DNA from: Scedosporium boydii
Lineage: Eukaryota; Ascomycota; Sordariomycetes; Microascales; Microascaceae
Direction of reading: 5' to 3'
Assembly (NCBI GenBank): GCA_002221725.1
Contig: NJFT01000007.1
Coordinates: forward strand, 1-64,000
Length of the DNA: 64,000 nt
Under the pieces are notes generated by a model. It was given only the letters and a program-made list of their open reading frames with translations, searched no databases and was not told where the DNA came from. Both the position numbers and the translations under genes were made by a program. Positions within the stretch are counted from its first letter, which is position 1, and each line of letters starts with the position of its first letter. This document shows positions 24,236 to 37,400 of the stretch, piece by piece.

Positions 24236-25514
24236 ATGGCACCCGGTAGGGCTTTCAACCACAATAAATGCTATTGTCCCTAGCAAATTGCTAATCATGC
24301 GCCTTCCTAAGCAATCCAATACGAGCTCTCCCCGCCGCCCGCCGACGCCGTCTCGGCGCTCTCCTTCGCACCCAACTCGTCGAGAATGCTCGCCGCCTCG
24401 TGGGATAAACACGTGCACCTGTACGACGTAAAGGGCGAAGATGGCCAGGGAACATTACTGCGAACGTTCGAGCACCGCGCTCCCGTCTTGGACGTGTGCT
24501 TCGGCGGAAGCGACGACGAGGCTTTCAGCGCCGGCATGGATTGGCAGGTCCTGAGGTAGAGAACCCCCAAAACTTATGGAGGCGATGTTGGGGGAAGAGA
24601 AATCGCGTTGGTGTGTTGTATAGAGGATGCGACGGACTAATTGACGACGCGGCGCAGAATCGACCTGTCGACTGGCGAGCAGACCGCCCTGAGCAAACAC
24701 TCCGCCCCCGTCAGGCGAGTCGTATATTGTCACAACCAAGGTCCGCGGCCCCAGATCATGAACCCCAAAGCCCCTCGACTAACTTGTTCCCTCTTCTACC
24801 TCTATAGGCATCCTGGTATCCGCCTCCTGGGACTCGACCCTCCACTTCCACGACCTCAAATCCCCCACCTCACAACCCCTCATCGTCTCCCTCCCCGGAA
24901 AACCCCACGCCCTAGCCGCCAGCCCCACCAAGCTCGTCGTAGCCATGACCTCCCGCCTCGTCTCCATCTACGACCTCTCCGCCGCCTCCTCCGCCCTCGC
25001 CTCCGGCTCCCCGACCCTCCAAGCCTGGCAGCAGCGCGAATCCTCCCTCAAGTTCCTCACCCGCGCCGTCTCCTGCATGCCCAACGACGCCGGCTACGCC
25101 ACCAGCAGCATCGAGGGCCGCGTCGCCGTCGAGTGGTTCGAGGACTCCGCCGAGTCCCAGGCCCGCAAGTACGCTTTCAAGTGTCATCGCCAGCCCGCCC
25201 CCGAGGGAGACGGCGACGTCGTTTATCCCGTTAACGCCCTCGTTTTCCACCCGGGTTACGGTACTTTTGCCACGGGCGGTGGGGATGGCCACGTTGCGCT
25301 TTGGGATGCCGAGGCGAAGAGGCGCATGAAGCAGTATCAGAAGTTCCCGGAGAGCGTCGCGGCGTTGGCGTTTTCGTCTGATGGGAAGTATCTTGCTATC
25401 GGTGTTTGTCCTGGCTTCGAGACCGGCCAGGAGGATTACTCTGGTGAGGGACGGACCAAGATATTTGTGAGGGAGTTGGGTGAAGCCGAGGCGAAGCCAA
25501 AGGGGGCTAAATAA
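24236..25514 (+). CDS. bub3: Bub3-like WD40 spindle-checkpoint protein
   Basis: Four exons, 24236..24245, 24312..24555, 24658..24740 and 24808..25514, giving 347 aa. Exon 1 has only ten bases (ATG GCA CCC G); splicing gives MAPAIQYELSPPPADAVSAL, which matches the Bub3 N-terminus. Introns are 66, 102 and 67 nt; the first ends CCTAAG, the other two CAG and TAG, and the last has a GACTAAC branch. WD40 blades are visible as AASWDKHVHLYD, SAGMDWQVLRIDL, VSASWDSTLHFHDL, AVEWF and ATGGGDGHVALWD. The family binds Bub1/BubR1 at kinetochores and also acts in the checkpoint complex that restrains APC/C. The conserved block ending SSDGKYLAIG fits the C-terminal blade. The tail is short and lysine-rich. 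Confidence 0.9.
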
Positions 25515-26227
25515 GCAGCATATTGGTTCCCTTCTTTCCTTCTTTTTGTTCTTTACGTTCCTCATGTGTTTCTATTTTCTCGATGAGGACTGAAAATACC
25601 ATGGCGTTGGTAGGAAATAGGGGCGGAAAATCACCAGTGTTTTTCTATGAAAAAAAGAAATGGCTAATTGTATTCGTTTTCCTCGACGCCATTCAATTAT
25701 TTTTTTTTCTGTTTTCTTTTTTTTTCTTCCCGTGGCAATGAAGCAAGATTCTTTAAGAAATGGTCCATCTACGAAAAGAGTAGTTGATAGAGAGCTGCCA
25801 AACCATAAGAGAAACAAAAGACAACAAAGTCCCAGCATCGAAGCTCGAATTCGCCTGTCCCCAAGAAGTAGGAAAGTAGAACAAGGAAAGGAAAACTAAA
25901 TAAAAACATTTATACCAGCACGCCTCCCACCGGAAACCTCCCACAAGTAAACAAAAACCCATCCACAAGAATCGCCAACTATATAAGAAGTTATTTCGCC
26001 GTTCTTATTAAAAAAAAAGAAGAATTTCCCAAGTAGGGGGGGCAGATCCGAAAAAGCCCACTAAGCCCAAGCCCTGTTCACTTGACCCGCGCATTCCTTT
26101 ATAGGACCCAAAGGACACCATTGATATCAAGGGGTATTGAAGACTTTGGAAAGAAAAAAAAATGAAAAGGAAAAAAAGTTGACTCTGCCGACCAACAAGA
26201 AAAGCCCAAAAGAAACTCCTTCACCTC
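25515..26227. other. Convergent intergenic interval, bub3 and Zn2Cys6 gene
   Basis: About 700 bp between two converging 3' ends. It is rich in T and A runs (for example near 25697-25735 and 26009-26021) and contains no supportable gene. Confidence 0.5.
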
Positions 26228-29200
26228 CTATCCCTGCGACCCACCAGCGCCCCCTTGCTGCTGTCCAGGTGGACCGCCGAAAAAGAAACCGTCAAAAGGG
26301 TTGACCTGCTGTCCGTCTAGGTCCTGATTAATGCCCGCGTCCCAGCTAAGACCAAAGCCCAAGGGATCGAGGCTGCCGAGGTCTCCCGACGGCGGCGCAC
26401 CTCCTTGCAGCGCCTGGAGGAATTCCATGGACTGAATATCCGGGTAGTCCATCGGGTTACCTTGGAATGGACCTTGCTGCTGCTGCTGCTGTTGTTGTTG
26501 CTGCTGTTGCCTGAGGTATGCCGAACTGCGCTGTTGCCGCGCCATCCGCCGACCGAGACTCGGTGTCGCAAGGAGAGCCGGATCGATAGGTGAAACCTCC
26601 TGCCCTCCACTGGGTCCACTCCCATCTGAAGGGCTCGGTCCCGTCTGAGCCTGGGCTTGCATGACGCTGTAAGCATCCTCGTAGGTCTTGTTGCGCGGGA
26701 ACGAAGGCGATATGGGCAGCTCGCTTGCCGCGGAAAGTGCCGGGGAAGACAGATTATCCATGTCGAAGGCAAGATTGCGCGACGTCTGGCCCGACATGGT
26801 CGTCGAGGTCGAAGGGCTGCCGCTGGAGGATTGCCAGTCCATGACCGGGCCTTCCCTTGCCGTGGCGGTCGACCGGCGTTTTCGGGATGAGTGGCGGCCG
26901 CCAAAGCCGCCGTTGTGGTTGGCCATCTTGACGGTGGCCTTTGCTGTGCGGTCGAAGGCGTCTCGGCAGGCTTCGGCGGGGGGGCATTTGTCGATCATGT
27001 CCGTGAAGACTGATTTGGCCGCAAGTATCGTGAAGTCGACTTCATCCATTGTCTAGGAGAAAAAAGATTAGAAGCTGTGCCAAGTACGGGCGGGCTTTGG
27101 AGGCAAAATCAAAAGCGATCGATGGGAACCTACCAATCGACTCCTGACAATAGGTGAATGCCAGATGGCATACAGATACGCAATTCCAGCCATGAAGAGG
27201 TGATGTGTAGAGAGATATGTGTAGCTAACAAGGCCACTCAAGTGAAGCTGTCGATAGAGACGGAGAATCTTCTGGCCGGCTTCCGCGACCTTGAGATATA
27301 TCCTGTCTTCATCCTCGTCTAGTTCCGCAGGATATCCGGTGGGACTGTCCACTTCCTTGGAGGTATTATACTCGCCCTCGAACATTGGCGGCACGCTCAA
27401 GCTGTTCCGGTAGAGTAGAATGATAGCCTGCCAGTAGTTGAGCTCCAGGAATTCAGTCGAGAAGGCAACTCCCGTCTGCTCCTTCGAGGGCGCTGTCATC
27501 CGCCACTCGTAGAGCCTGCGGTCAATGTCGATCCTCCATGACCTAAAAGACGCAAAGTTGACCAAGAAGGGAGATGGCAGACGGATGTGCATGTCGGGGA
27601 TGTTAGCGTTTTGCCGGCTTGCTCGCACAAGCTGAGTCTGTTTGTACATCAATACCTGGAGAATCTCGGATTGCAGGAAGCGGAGCCTCAGGTAATGTAG
27701 CCCCACGGTCTTATAGCTCGGCTCTTGGTTGTCCGGGGTGAATATCCCGGCCTTTGTGATGTACTTGTCGTCAACTTGCGACGGAAGTTCTGTTGTTATA
27801 ACCTGGTCGCTAATGCCAAACGGCCGACCAACCGAGACGCTAATGAGGCGATCAAACGCATAGGTGCACCACCATAATCTGCGGCGCATATCTCGCTGGT
27901 AGAAGCGCTTGCCCTTGTCGTTAGGCTGCATATCGGCCAGCCGAGGGTTCTCTTCTGACTCTTGCTTAACCTGGGAGGTCTGGTTTCCAGAGTCACCATC
28001 GCTTCCATCTTCAGAGTGCAGACCGAGATCAACAGCGAGTCGCATAGCAACACCAATTATATACCTGCGGGAGTTGAAAAGGGTTAGCCTAGACACGTTG
28101 ACGGGGCAGCAAGGTGAAAGATACAGAGAGAGCCAGCTGTAACTTACCATAGTCCCGGAGGAACCGGTCTCAGGAGGGCAAAATTTGCTAGTAACAGAAT
28201 AGCTTGCAACACGTCCAGGCTGTTTCCACTATTGCTCAAGCATGATTCTAAGTGTACGATCGCACTGGCGTGGTACTCCTCTGGTTCCGCCTGTGCAGTC
28301 CTCGATTGGTCGACTTCCATCGAGCCGCCCGCCGGTGGACGCGGATCCGACTTGGTGCCATCATCCACTATCACGCCGCAACCAATAGCGCAGACCATGT
28401 TTAGCATGTATAGATCGCGAGGTGATCGGTCCGCGGGATCAGTGGCGTAAACCCGATCATAAATCTCCGTAAACTCCCCACGGTGAAGGATAGGTATTTG
28501 AGGATTGGCGTGTTGGAAGTACAAGTTCACCAGCTTTGCACTTATCTCCTTATCGGGGAAGGGGGCCGGCCGGATAGTCGGCTTGGTATGGAGGCCAAAG
28601 AAAGATTCCCGAAGAGAGGCTCCGCCAGTGATGCGCGAGGGTGGTTTTTGGATGGTTCCGCCAGGGGTCGGCGCCGTAGCGGCCTTATCGGTATTCGATG
28701 CCTGGTCGGATACAGAGTATTGGACAGCAGCCAAAACCACGCGGGCAAAGGAGACCCCAGAGGTGTCTGCAAGGGAGCGCGGCTTGGTCGAGCTAACAAT
28801 ATTGGGCATACCAGATGCCTTCGGGTCGCGCCCCGCGACCTGTACCGAGTCCGATCCGGAGGTCGACTGCTTCTTGCTTGCGGGGCTCGATCCAACAACA
28901 CCGGTTTCGGCGACAGAGAGGCCACCTTTGGGGCCGGAACCCGTACGCGAACATAACTCCAGGTCATCGGCGGGCGGGAAAGAGATTTTGTTCTCGAGGA
29001 GGATGTTTTCCAGTTGCTCGACTCGGGTCTCTAGGTAGTAGACGTAGCTTCAGATCCCCTCCAAGTCAGCACAACCGTTATACATTCCTCGACCCTCCAT
29101 CGCTGTATCACAACATAACAACACAACACAAACGATCGCAGAAAACAAAAGGGCATCACAGCGCCCGCAAGCCACCCCTTCATACAGCTTTTACCCACCT

Positions 29201-29515
29201 TCTAGGGATTTGTTTCTTCGTTATCGGGTCATAGCCCACACAGGCGACACCGGCCTTCGCGCAGCTGTTACAGCTCGGAAGCTTCTGATCGCAGCGGTTT
29301 TTGCGCAAGCGACAACGATTACAGGCGCTCACGTTGCGGAAGTTGGAGCTGTGGCCGGCGCCCCTGGGATGTGCTTGATGGGTATGCGCATGCACGTCGC
29401 TCGGCGAAGACTGGTCGTTTCCGGGAGAGGGAGGCGAATGGTCTACCGACGACCGTCGCTGGCGCTTGGGTGGCTTGGGGTTCGGCGAGGGCGGGTCATG
29501 CTGGGAGTTTGGCAT
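26228..29515 (-). CDS. Zn2Cys6 transcription factor of the PPR1/UaY type
   Basis: Four exons on the minus strand: 29199..29515, 28148..29047, 27134..28064 and 26228..27052, giving 990 aa. Introns are 151, 83 and 81 nt. The DNA-binding cluster is CNRCRLRKNRC followed by CNSC and a final Cys, with all six cysteines present, then GYDPITKKQIPRS and YVYYLETRVEQLE, the linker and coiled coil typical of PPR1/UaY-like factors. That motif is rebuilt across intron 1. The fungal transcription-factor middle region begins near LYFQHANPQIPILHRGEF and includes GVAMRLAVDLGLH and RRRLWWCTYAFDRL. The C-terminus is Gly/Gln/Pro-rich with a polyglutamine run of about 13. PPR1 and UaY act in pyrimidine and purine use; the target genes here are unknown. 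I chose the ATG at 29513-29515; an upstream in-frame ATG at 29656 would add a translated GGA-type repeat. Confidence 0.8.
26482..26520. repeat. Polyglutamine-coding trinucleotide run
   Basis: CTG/TTG units on the plus strand encode about 13 consecutive Gln (mixed CAG and CAA) in the Zn2Cys6 protein. The mixed codons suggest a constrained run rather than a fresh expansion. Confidence 0.85.
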
Positions 29516-29946
29516 TGTGCAAGGGGGGGTTTGAGATAGGCACAGAGGAGGCGGCGGAGGAGGGGGGGGGGGAGGGGGGAGGAGGAAGAGGAGGAGGAGG
29601 AGGAGGAGGAGGCGGTGCGCTGAGGGACTCGGGCTCTGCGCGAATTTGGTTGGCAAGCGACGGTCATCTATCGAGCATGCAGACAGACATTGGTGACGTT
29701 ATTCCCGAATGGATCAATTGGGTCGTGGTCTGGTAGGGTTAGATCAGGGCGGAACGTGCACGGGGAGGATGAAGAAAAGAGAGTTTGAGTTTTCGAGACG
29801 GTTGCAACATCGATGGGCGGTGGGCGGTGGGGGAATTTTGCCGCTTTCACGAACTTGGACTTTGACTTGTTGGGAAGGCGGGACGCGGCACATGGAAAGC
29901 TCGGAGCCCCGGCAGCTCAGCGCGGGGGCACGGGCGATTGGCTATT

Positions 29947-30022
29947 TGGGATTTGGGATTGGGGGGGGGGATTTCTTTGGGTCTTTTCGGGTCTTTTTGG
30001 GATTTGGGATTTGAGCCTGGGA
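29947..30022. repeat. G-run tract with GGGATTT units
   Basis: Repeated GGGATTT/GGGTCTTTT units around a run of ten G, giving more than four G-runs of at least three within 76 bp on the plus strand. It lies 430-510 bp upstream of the Zn2Cys6 start codon. Confidence 0.8.
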
Positions 30023-31120
30023 CTTGAGTATAAGGAATTGGGTTTTTGGCCGGGGGGGTTGGGTTGGGGGCTGCCGGCGGTCTGGGATCAATCAATTGAC
30101 GGGCGATCAAATTTGGGACATTGGAACGTTGGAACGGGACGTTGGAAACTCGGATGGCAAAACACTCGAGTTGCTAGAACAATGGAACGAAGCCAATTGA
30201 TAACAAAAAGTTGTCAAAGTTTTCGAGGCGTCGGAAACAACCAATTGACAGCTTCCGCCTGCCAGTGCGACGGACTGTCCGGCCCCGGTCTTGGTGCTGG
30301 TGGGACATAGTCGGGCTTACTGCTTGTACGTACTTGTCGAAGTCGAAGTTGACAACGAAATTGATGCTGATGGTACCTGCTACCTCGGAATTGAATTACT
30401 CCCCTCTCTTTCCTGCGCCATTTTATCGATGGCCGAGAGTCTACGCGACTCATCATCAAATTGCACGACGCATCGGATTTCAAATATTAGCATTTTCGAG
30501 CTAAACTGCCTCGAAATTGATCCATGGATCCATCATTGATGCCTTTTTGCACTCAACTTGGTCCTTCGCAGTGTCCACCTCCACTCCTTCGTCGTTTCCT
30601 GCGGGTTCGCAAAACGGGACAGTGCCTGTTGGAGCCTAGAGCCTACGTTGAGCCGAGCGTCGACACTAGCGTAGTGTACTGATAGTGCGCATTTCGCGAC
30701 GCTAGAGCCCAGAACCAAGAGCGTAACTTTGAGTCGAGGTGCCCACTTAGTTAGTGTTGTGCCTGCGAAGTGTACACAGGTAACAACGACGATGCAGGGC
30801 CTGGGCGAATGAAACAATCGTAAGCCACCAAGGTTCAGCGGCACGTGTTACTGCTTCGGAGCTTTGAACATGAACCTGAAGTTTACAAATATTATTCTGC
30901 TATGTACGTCACGGACGAGTTGACTTCATCGTTGCTTTGATGCTGCGAACGATTAAAAGACCTCGGTACATCATCCTTACTTCGCAGGTCTTGATTACGA
31001 AACATCAAACAATGAATGGAGCTACAATTGTAGGCACTGTGCTACCAACGGCTTGGGAGAGTGCAAATAAAGCGTAAACAGAAAAAGAAAAAGTGACGTT
31101 GAAGAATGGATGCTGTTGAT

Positions 31121-31156
31121 GGAAGTGGAAGTGGAAGTGGAAATGGAAATGGAAAT
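31121..31156. repeat. Hexamer tandem repeat (GGAAGT)3(GGAAAT)3
   Basis: Six perfect hexamer units in two blocks that differ by one base, in intergenic DNA. Confidence 0.9.
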
Positions 31157-32361
31157 GGATATCAAAAGGGCAAAATCTAAAAGCAACAGTACGCAATCAT
31201 TGGAGGCAGACGAGGGAGCCAGCTCTCTCTCGATTGCCCACCGTTGTGTGCCATCTCGACCATTGTGGCTTCAAAGTTGTATGATTAAGCACGCCTTCAA
31301 CTCCATGAGAGACTTGGACTTGGAAGGAGCTTGAAGGGACCATCAGATCAACGTAGTTGACATTTCCCATCAACTCCTCTGAGCAACTGTAAACCCGATC
31401 CATGTAAGCCACTCGCCCCGACACGCCGGACTCACCGGGACTTTATCACTTCGAGTGGCCCAAAGACCGGGATCCGGGATAACCCAAACAGAACTGTAAT
31501 GGCAAGATGTCGCATCTGAACTGGACACTTCAACCAACACACGAATCCTGAGGCCCAACCTGGCTGGAGTGGAATGAACCGTGACGTCAAATTGATGTGG
31601 TGTAATTTCAACAAATCTCCGGCGAGCTGGTGCCTATCGAAAGACAAGGCTGGCCGGCATCATTCAAGCTCTTAAAGTGCATAACCCATCTAATTAAAAC
31701 CCTTCCACCCATACCCGTTTGCGTGGTATCAAATAAAAGTATGCTTCGTATACAATAAACGTCCTAGTGTCTTCAAAATGTGTGTTGAAATAGGAAAACG
31801 GCACAAAATCAGGACAAGAAGCTCAGTTCATCATCATAGCTGCTTTCGAAGAAAGTGCAGGTGCAATAAAAAGAACAAGCATTGATGGAATGACGACCGA
31901 AAATGTAACTCTCATGTGTGAGACGCCGGTCCCCAATATTTCTCGTGAGAGAAAGGGTCCTATGACAAGATATTATGAAATTTGTAGCCGCAAATAAAAC
32001 AACCCAGGTGACGATGACAGGAAAAGGAAGAAAAAAAAAAAAAGTGCTAGGAAAACGTCGACCAAAAGGATAAACCGAAACCATAACTCATCAGGCCCTC
32101 TGATGTTTACCGCAATCATGCTTTTTATCCGTCCTCCGTAACAAACCCGTCTATTATTTCCCTTTAAACGCCGCTCCGGATATCTTCGTTGCTGAGAAGG
32201 TGGGTTCCAAGAAAATGTCGAAAAAAAAAAAAGTGTGTCGTTGTCGATTAAAAAAAGAGATATCAAAATGCTAATGGAAAAACTCAAAATGAGAAGAAAA
32301 CCTTCTGCTGGACTGCGAGACTGTGGTCCTGAGGGGAGAGAGGGAGGGGGATACAATCAAG

Positions 32362-34456
32362 TTATTCGCGACGTTCCTCACTGCTCGAGAGTTCCGGACT
32401 GGGGTCTGCAGGAGAGATCTTCGGCGTCTCGTCAGGTTCGTCGAGTCGCCCACGAGGTTCCGTCAGACGGAGGCTCAACACAGCACCGGCAATGGTAGTA
32501 ATGCCGCTGCACCACCATGCCAATCCTGAGTAGCCGCTCTGCAATCCCAACGAGTAGAGGAATCCCGAGATGGTTGGGCCGAACGCACGGCACAAACTGG
32601 CGGTAGAGGCGGCGACGCCATTAATAGTTCCCAAGGAAAGGAGAGTGGGCGCCGAGTTGGTGAGGAGAATGGCATTGCTGGGATAAGCCATCGTCGAAAA
32701 CGTGCACTTCCAAATCACCATGACGTAGATTCCGACCATTCGGAGATTCTCGGGGAGAAGGACCAAGTAAGGCGTCGTAAGATACAGGAGGAAGTAGGAG
32801 ATGGCCATGAGCCGGAAAAGGGTCAACGCGCCCAGCTTGCGGACGACGAAAGGGAAGAGGAAGACCGTCGAAACCATTGAATAAAAGCCCTGGACTGCGA
32901 GAATCACGCCAATCTCCTTGGTGTCGAGTCCAAATCCTGATACAAACTTGAAGGGTAGCTTGACTTCGGGCGCTGGTTCCGGTGGCGTCGTACTGAGGAA
33001 GACTGGGAAGAGCTGATCAAAGGTCATTGTATGGCTGGTGGTGAGGTGGTTAGCAGTGCTCACTAGCAATTCCTTCAACCCCACACCTCAGAGGCGACAT
33101 GACCGAACTGGGCACATACAATGCAAGGATACCATATGAAATGATATTCAGAATGACTGTCTTGGTGAATATTGTCTGAATGGGTTTCGTTGGTGGTGCC
33201 AGTTCCCCGCTTGCTTCGAGATCCAAGGGTTCAGGAGAGCCTGATCCGGGGCTAGACGTGAGTTCTGGCGAGCTCTCGCTCGTTTCGTATCCTGGGAGCT
33301 CATCGAAATCGTCGAGCAGGGGCTGCTTCTCAGCCTTCCGGCTGGTGGCCCGACAAGTCTTCGCCGATACCCACTGCGTAAGGCGCTTTCCGAGTTCGAT
33401 TCCCGGATCCCGCCTAGACTTCTTGCCAGCGTGGGTCTCTTCCAGAAACAGAATTCCTACCACAACACCGCAGCATACTGCGACAGCGCTGAAAAGGTTA
33501 GGCAGCAGATATGGGTACTTCTCCCAGATCGTGCCACGAGGGAAAAGGTCGGGATAGCTGATGCAGGGTCGCGCAAGCGCGCCACCAATCATCGGCCCAA
33601 CGATAGATCTGTTGTCGGTTAGTCGGTGGGATTCAGTATCGGAGAGCGTTTTTTTCCCCACGAAAATGACTTACCCAAGACACCAAACCAATGGCATAAT
33701 TGTATAGGCGCGAGCTAGAAAGTGAGAAAGACCGTTAGTTGCGCAAGGACCTTGCCATTTTGTTTTGTCCAGGTGACACGCGGAACTCTACGTACGTTGG
33801 TGCTCCTTTACCGTGATAAGCTCAGCAACAGTTGTTTGCAAAACACCGATGTTGCTATTAGTTCCAGTCAGTCATCAACCTCTGCAGCTGAAAAGTCCTC
33901 CACAGAGGGATAAACAAGTCTTGCTTACCCGTTCAAAAGGCCACCCAACGCCCTCGCGAACAGGGCAACTGAAAGACTGGGGGCGAATCCGAATATCAAG
34001 GCACTAATGGCTGTTCCAGTCAAACCCATGAGAAGGATGGGTTTTCTTCCGACCTTGTCGCTGAGCCTTCCCCACATAACGCCGGTTGAGAATTCTGCTA
34101 GGGTGAACGCCGAGGTGACCATGCCGGCATAGACCGAAATTTTGCTAGGATCATCTGTGATATGGAAGTCCTCGATCATGAAGTAAATGTAAGGGAAGAT
34201 AGACATGAACGCAATAGGTTCGCATATCCGGCAAAGGGCTATGTGTTGAATTGTTAGTGACTCATGGCCCCATGCCTCCTTTTACACATCCATTCTGGCC
34301 TCCATGTATGACAGGGACCAGAAGCTTTCCAAGATTGATGTGGGCGGACCAACCTAGGATAAGCATTTGCTTCTTTGGAAACGGAGGTAGCTCCCTTTCA
34401 TTCGAGGTGTCCTCAAGGTTCTTCTTGGAACCCTGGGTTCCGTAGCCCTTCCTCAT
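32362..34456 (-). CDS. MFS transporter, YCR023C/ZIFL-like
   Basis: Six exons on the minus strand: 34354..34456, 33929..34238, 33796..33854, 33675..33714, 33120..33608 and 32362..33034, giving 557 aa. The five introns are 115, 74, 81, 66 and 85 nt with CTAAC/CTGAC branches, and each junction restores a family motif: MLILALCRICEPIAF, NGNIGVLQTTVAEL, KEHQPRAYTIMPLVW, CLGSIVGPMIGGAL and GILAFHTMTFDQLF. The loop after helix 2 has the MFS signature GRLSDKVGRKPILL. A long acidic loop lies between the two six-helix halves (near EKQPLLDDFDELPGYETSES). The protein probably sits in the plasma or vacuolar membrane. Fungal YCR023C-like and plant ZIF1-like proteins share this organisation; the substrate cannot be told from sequence. 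Confidence 0.85.
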
Positions 34457-37400
34457 GGTGTCTTAATGGTCCGAGGACTGAGTGCTAGTGGAGACGATAT
34501 ATGCAGCTACTCCCTGATAAACGGCAGAGGAGAAAGTCTCTAGTGACCGGAGAGGGGGCACTCGTCTGATATCACTTTTTTTAGATCAATAGTAGGTATT
34601 CCGGTCAAAGGAGTATAGGATTATGGCAGTGTCCTCGATAGCACGTAGAAGGAAGCTAGGGAAAAGGTTGATTGGTGTCCGTGTAAGAAGAGCTAAGCTG
34701 AAGATAAAGTCCTGTGGAGCCGCGGCCTTTGAGAAATTTGGGGGGGGGTGTGACGGGCAGCCACTAGGGCAATGGAGAGAGTATGGATGGATCGTTCTCT
34801 AAGGACGACGAGATGCGTGTGAGCCGCGTATGAGGGCAATGGGTGTCTCGAGGTGGGACGCCAGAGTCTGGGTGAGGATAAGACGATGGTTCGGGTGACG
34901 ATGTGGCTTGCAATGGCTACATATACAAGTCCTAGTCCTGGGGTGAGCAGCAGCTGGGTTGGGCGGGAGTTTCGGAGACTAGTCTTAAGAGAAGGGAGGA
35001 AGTGAAGGGGGGGAGGAAGCTAGTTTATCAACGAAGCAGTTGGACGAAGAAGCAATGGGGACAAGGAGAGAGGGAGTGGATATAAAAGCAAAGATCCCAG
35101 GGCAAAGGTAAACACCCGCCGTGTCGTTGGCAAGACTGACAAGGACTACCTTGCCCAACACAACGAAGGGGTTTCTGTCCCCAAGTCCCCAACTTAAGCC
35201 TCAGTGGTTGGGGCTACTGCCCATTGGGACTGCCATTGGGGCCATTGGAGCCATATGGACCAGGTAGGTCACCAGGGCCTTGCTCGGCTGCGGAAATAAC
35301 TTGGCTCTCAGATTGGATAGGAACGGCGGTGACGGGAAGCGCCAACAATAATACCAAGGGATAAGCAAACATCCTCGTAGTACGAAGTAAATTCTGTGTC
35401 CGAGTACCGGGCCACTACCGGGAAAACATGGCAAGGAAAAAGGGAAAAGTAGTCGTATACTACGCATTTCCCAATCAAATCCAAACTAGTCCTTTTCGTT
35501 CAAGAGGGGAACGCCAGGCCGGCGCGACGAATGGGGATGTTAGCTTGGGAGTTGCTAGCGGAGGGACCAGAAAGGTTCCAAGTTTTCGGGCATGATGGTC
35601 AGTGAGACAAGCTCCGGGGGTGTGAGTTCCAGCCGGGGAGCCTTCCAGGGGAGTACAACAAGGTGGTGGGGAGAGGGTGTGCCTAACGTTGGCTGAGTGG
35701 GGCCGCAGGGGTAGCAATGCTGGGAAGGAGAGAAGGGGACTCAGGTAGTGGCATGTACCTCCCCTGTCTTCATTTTGCAGACTTGCTCTCTCGACTGCAC
35801 TACTTCATACGAAGTATCCATTGATCATTGTACCAATGGCGCACCAAGCGATGGGCCTGGCCTGGCCTGGCTCAGGTGCACTTGACTGGGCTAGTTACTC
35901 CACTGCCTGACCTTGCCTTAGAATTCTGTTGTGGCACGGGTACGAGAAGGTATCTTGATCAAGTGGGTAAGTGCGAGGCAGTGTGCTGTGCTCTTTCTTC
36001 GCTGGCTGCACTTTTGACCTCGTTTCCTGGATGCTCCGGCTGCGTAGGCTCACCCCTACCGCCAGGCCGGGCAATTTGCAGGGTGCCCAGGCGGCACTGC
36101 GCAGCCAGCGCCGCCATTGAGCTCCGGAAGTGCTCAACCTTGTGAACGTAAACCATGTCGTGAGAATGGTAAAGGAAAGACGAACAATGTCTTGGCCGGC
36201 CCAGAGCGGGACCGCGACTTTTTTCGTTTTCCCCATGCTGTCAATTGATCGTCAAACTGATCCTGCGCCGTTTCAAGACATGCGAGATGTCGTATTTTTT
36301 TTTTTAGTTGGTAATAAGCCCTACGGGGTGTCATTTTTACCAGCCGTCGATCCACCCACCGCCTCGTTCCAATGTCGACCATCCACATATGAAGTATAAC
36401 GTACAATTGCAGCACGTCTCCACGACAGATCCTATCGTGGAAGGTATACCCTGCTGGATACATATTTGTAACATGCATTTGCTGCGTCCACCGCGCTAAC
36501 GGCAGGGCAGCAGAGGTCCTCTTGTCTGAGACGGGAAGCCGCAATGTGGTGAATAAGAGATAAGCGTGTGGGGTGGCGGCAAGAAGGCGGTATTGGGGTG
36601 GTGACTAACAAAAGTGGGAAGTAGGAAGGAACTTTGAGGCGTCAAGCTCCTAGCCTCGACTTGAAGTGATGTTCAATTGATGGCAGGGAGAGGGGGGCAC
36701 GAGAGAGGGAGAGGCAGAGAAGGGTCCAAAACGAGCACAAGACTTCGTCGGACGAGAGGCGCTGCCACGCCATCATTGATGCTTTCAAGACTTGCCTTTT
36801 TCTTCTTTCTCCTGCGCCGGACAGCAATGTGGCCTCTACAAGTGGCTTCATCGCCGCAAATAATAGTACTTTGTATGGCCTGTATCATAAAAAAAAATAT
36901 CGGGGTGAAACGTCACTGTTGGAACGACATCTTTGTACACTTCAGTGCTGTATCACCTTGTCCAGGCCATTTCATCAACACGGTGGTCATGACGAGAGGA
37001 ATGGGCCGGAGGCAGTTTCCCGTTTCCGGCATCGCTCAATGGGGCGGGCCAAATTGATGTCGTGTGTGTGTGGATGTATCTGAGGTGTGACAGGATAAGA
37101 CTTGCTCGACCGTGCCTAAGTATTTCCTCTCCTGTCGTTTTTGCTCAGAATCTTTGGAGGAGCGTGATGCGATGAGAGGGTTAGCCTCTAATCTGGCTAG
37201 TAATAGCGTTGGAAGGGGGTCAAAGCCGGGACCGGTGTAGAAGAAGTAACTTGAAATTCCACGGGATCACACCCATCGTCCCTGTTGAAGGATGCCCACA
37301 GCGGGAAGAGGAAGCCCTCGGCTGTCGAAGGTGGGTTGTTCTCCTGCCATCATACGAAGTAAGTCGCGTCCAATGAACGACGATTATGGCGGTGTCAGCG

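Larger units (their letters stand above)
29516..32361. other. Intergenic interval upstream of the Zn2Cys6 gene
   Basis: About 2.85 kb, no supportable gene. It holds a GGA-rich microsatellite (about 29550-29612), a G-run tract (29947-30022) and a hexamer repeat (31121-31156). It must contain the Zn2Cys6 gene promoter and the 3' end of the MFS gene. Confidence 0.55.

Noticed and set aside
36134..36544. 136-aa minus-strand ORF
   Set aside because: No family resemblance, no upstream or downstream splice partners, and base use like the surrounding non-coding DNA.
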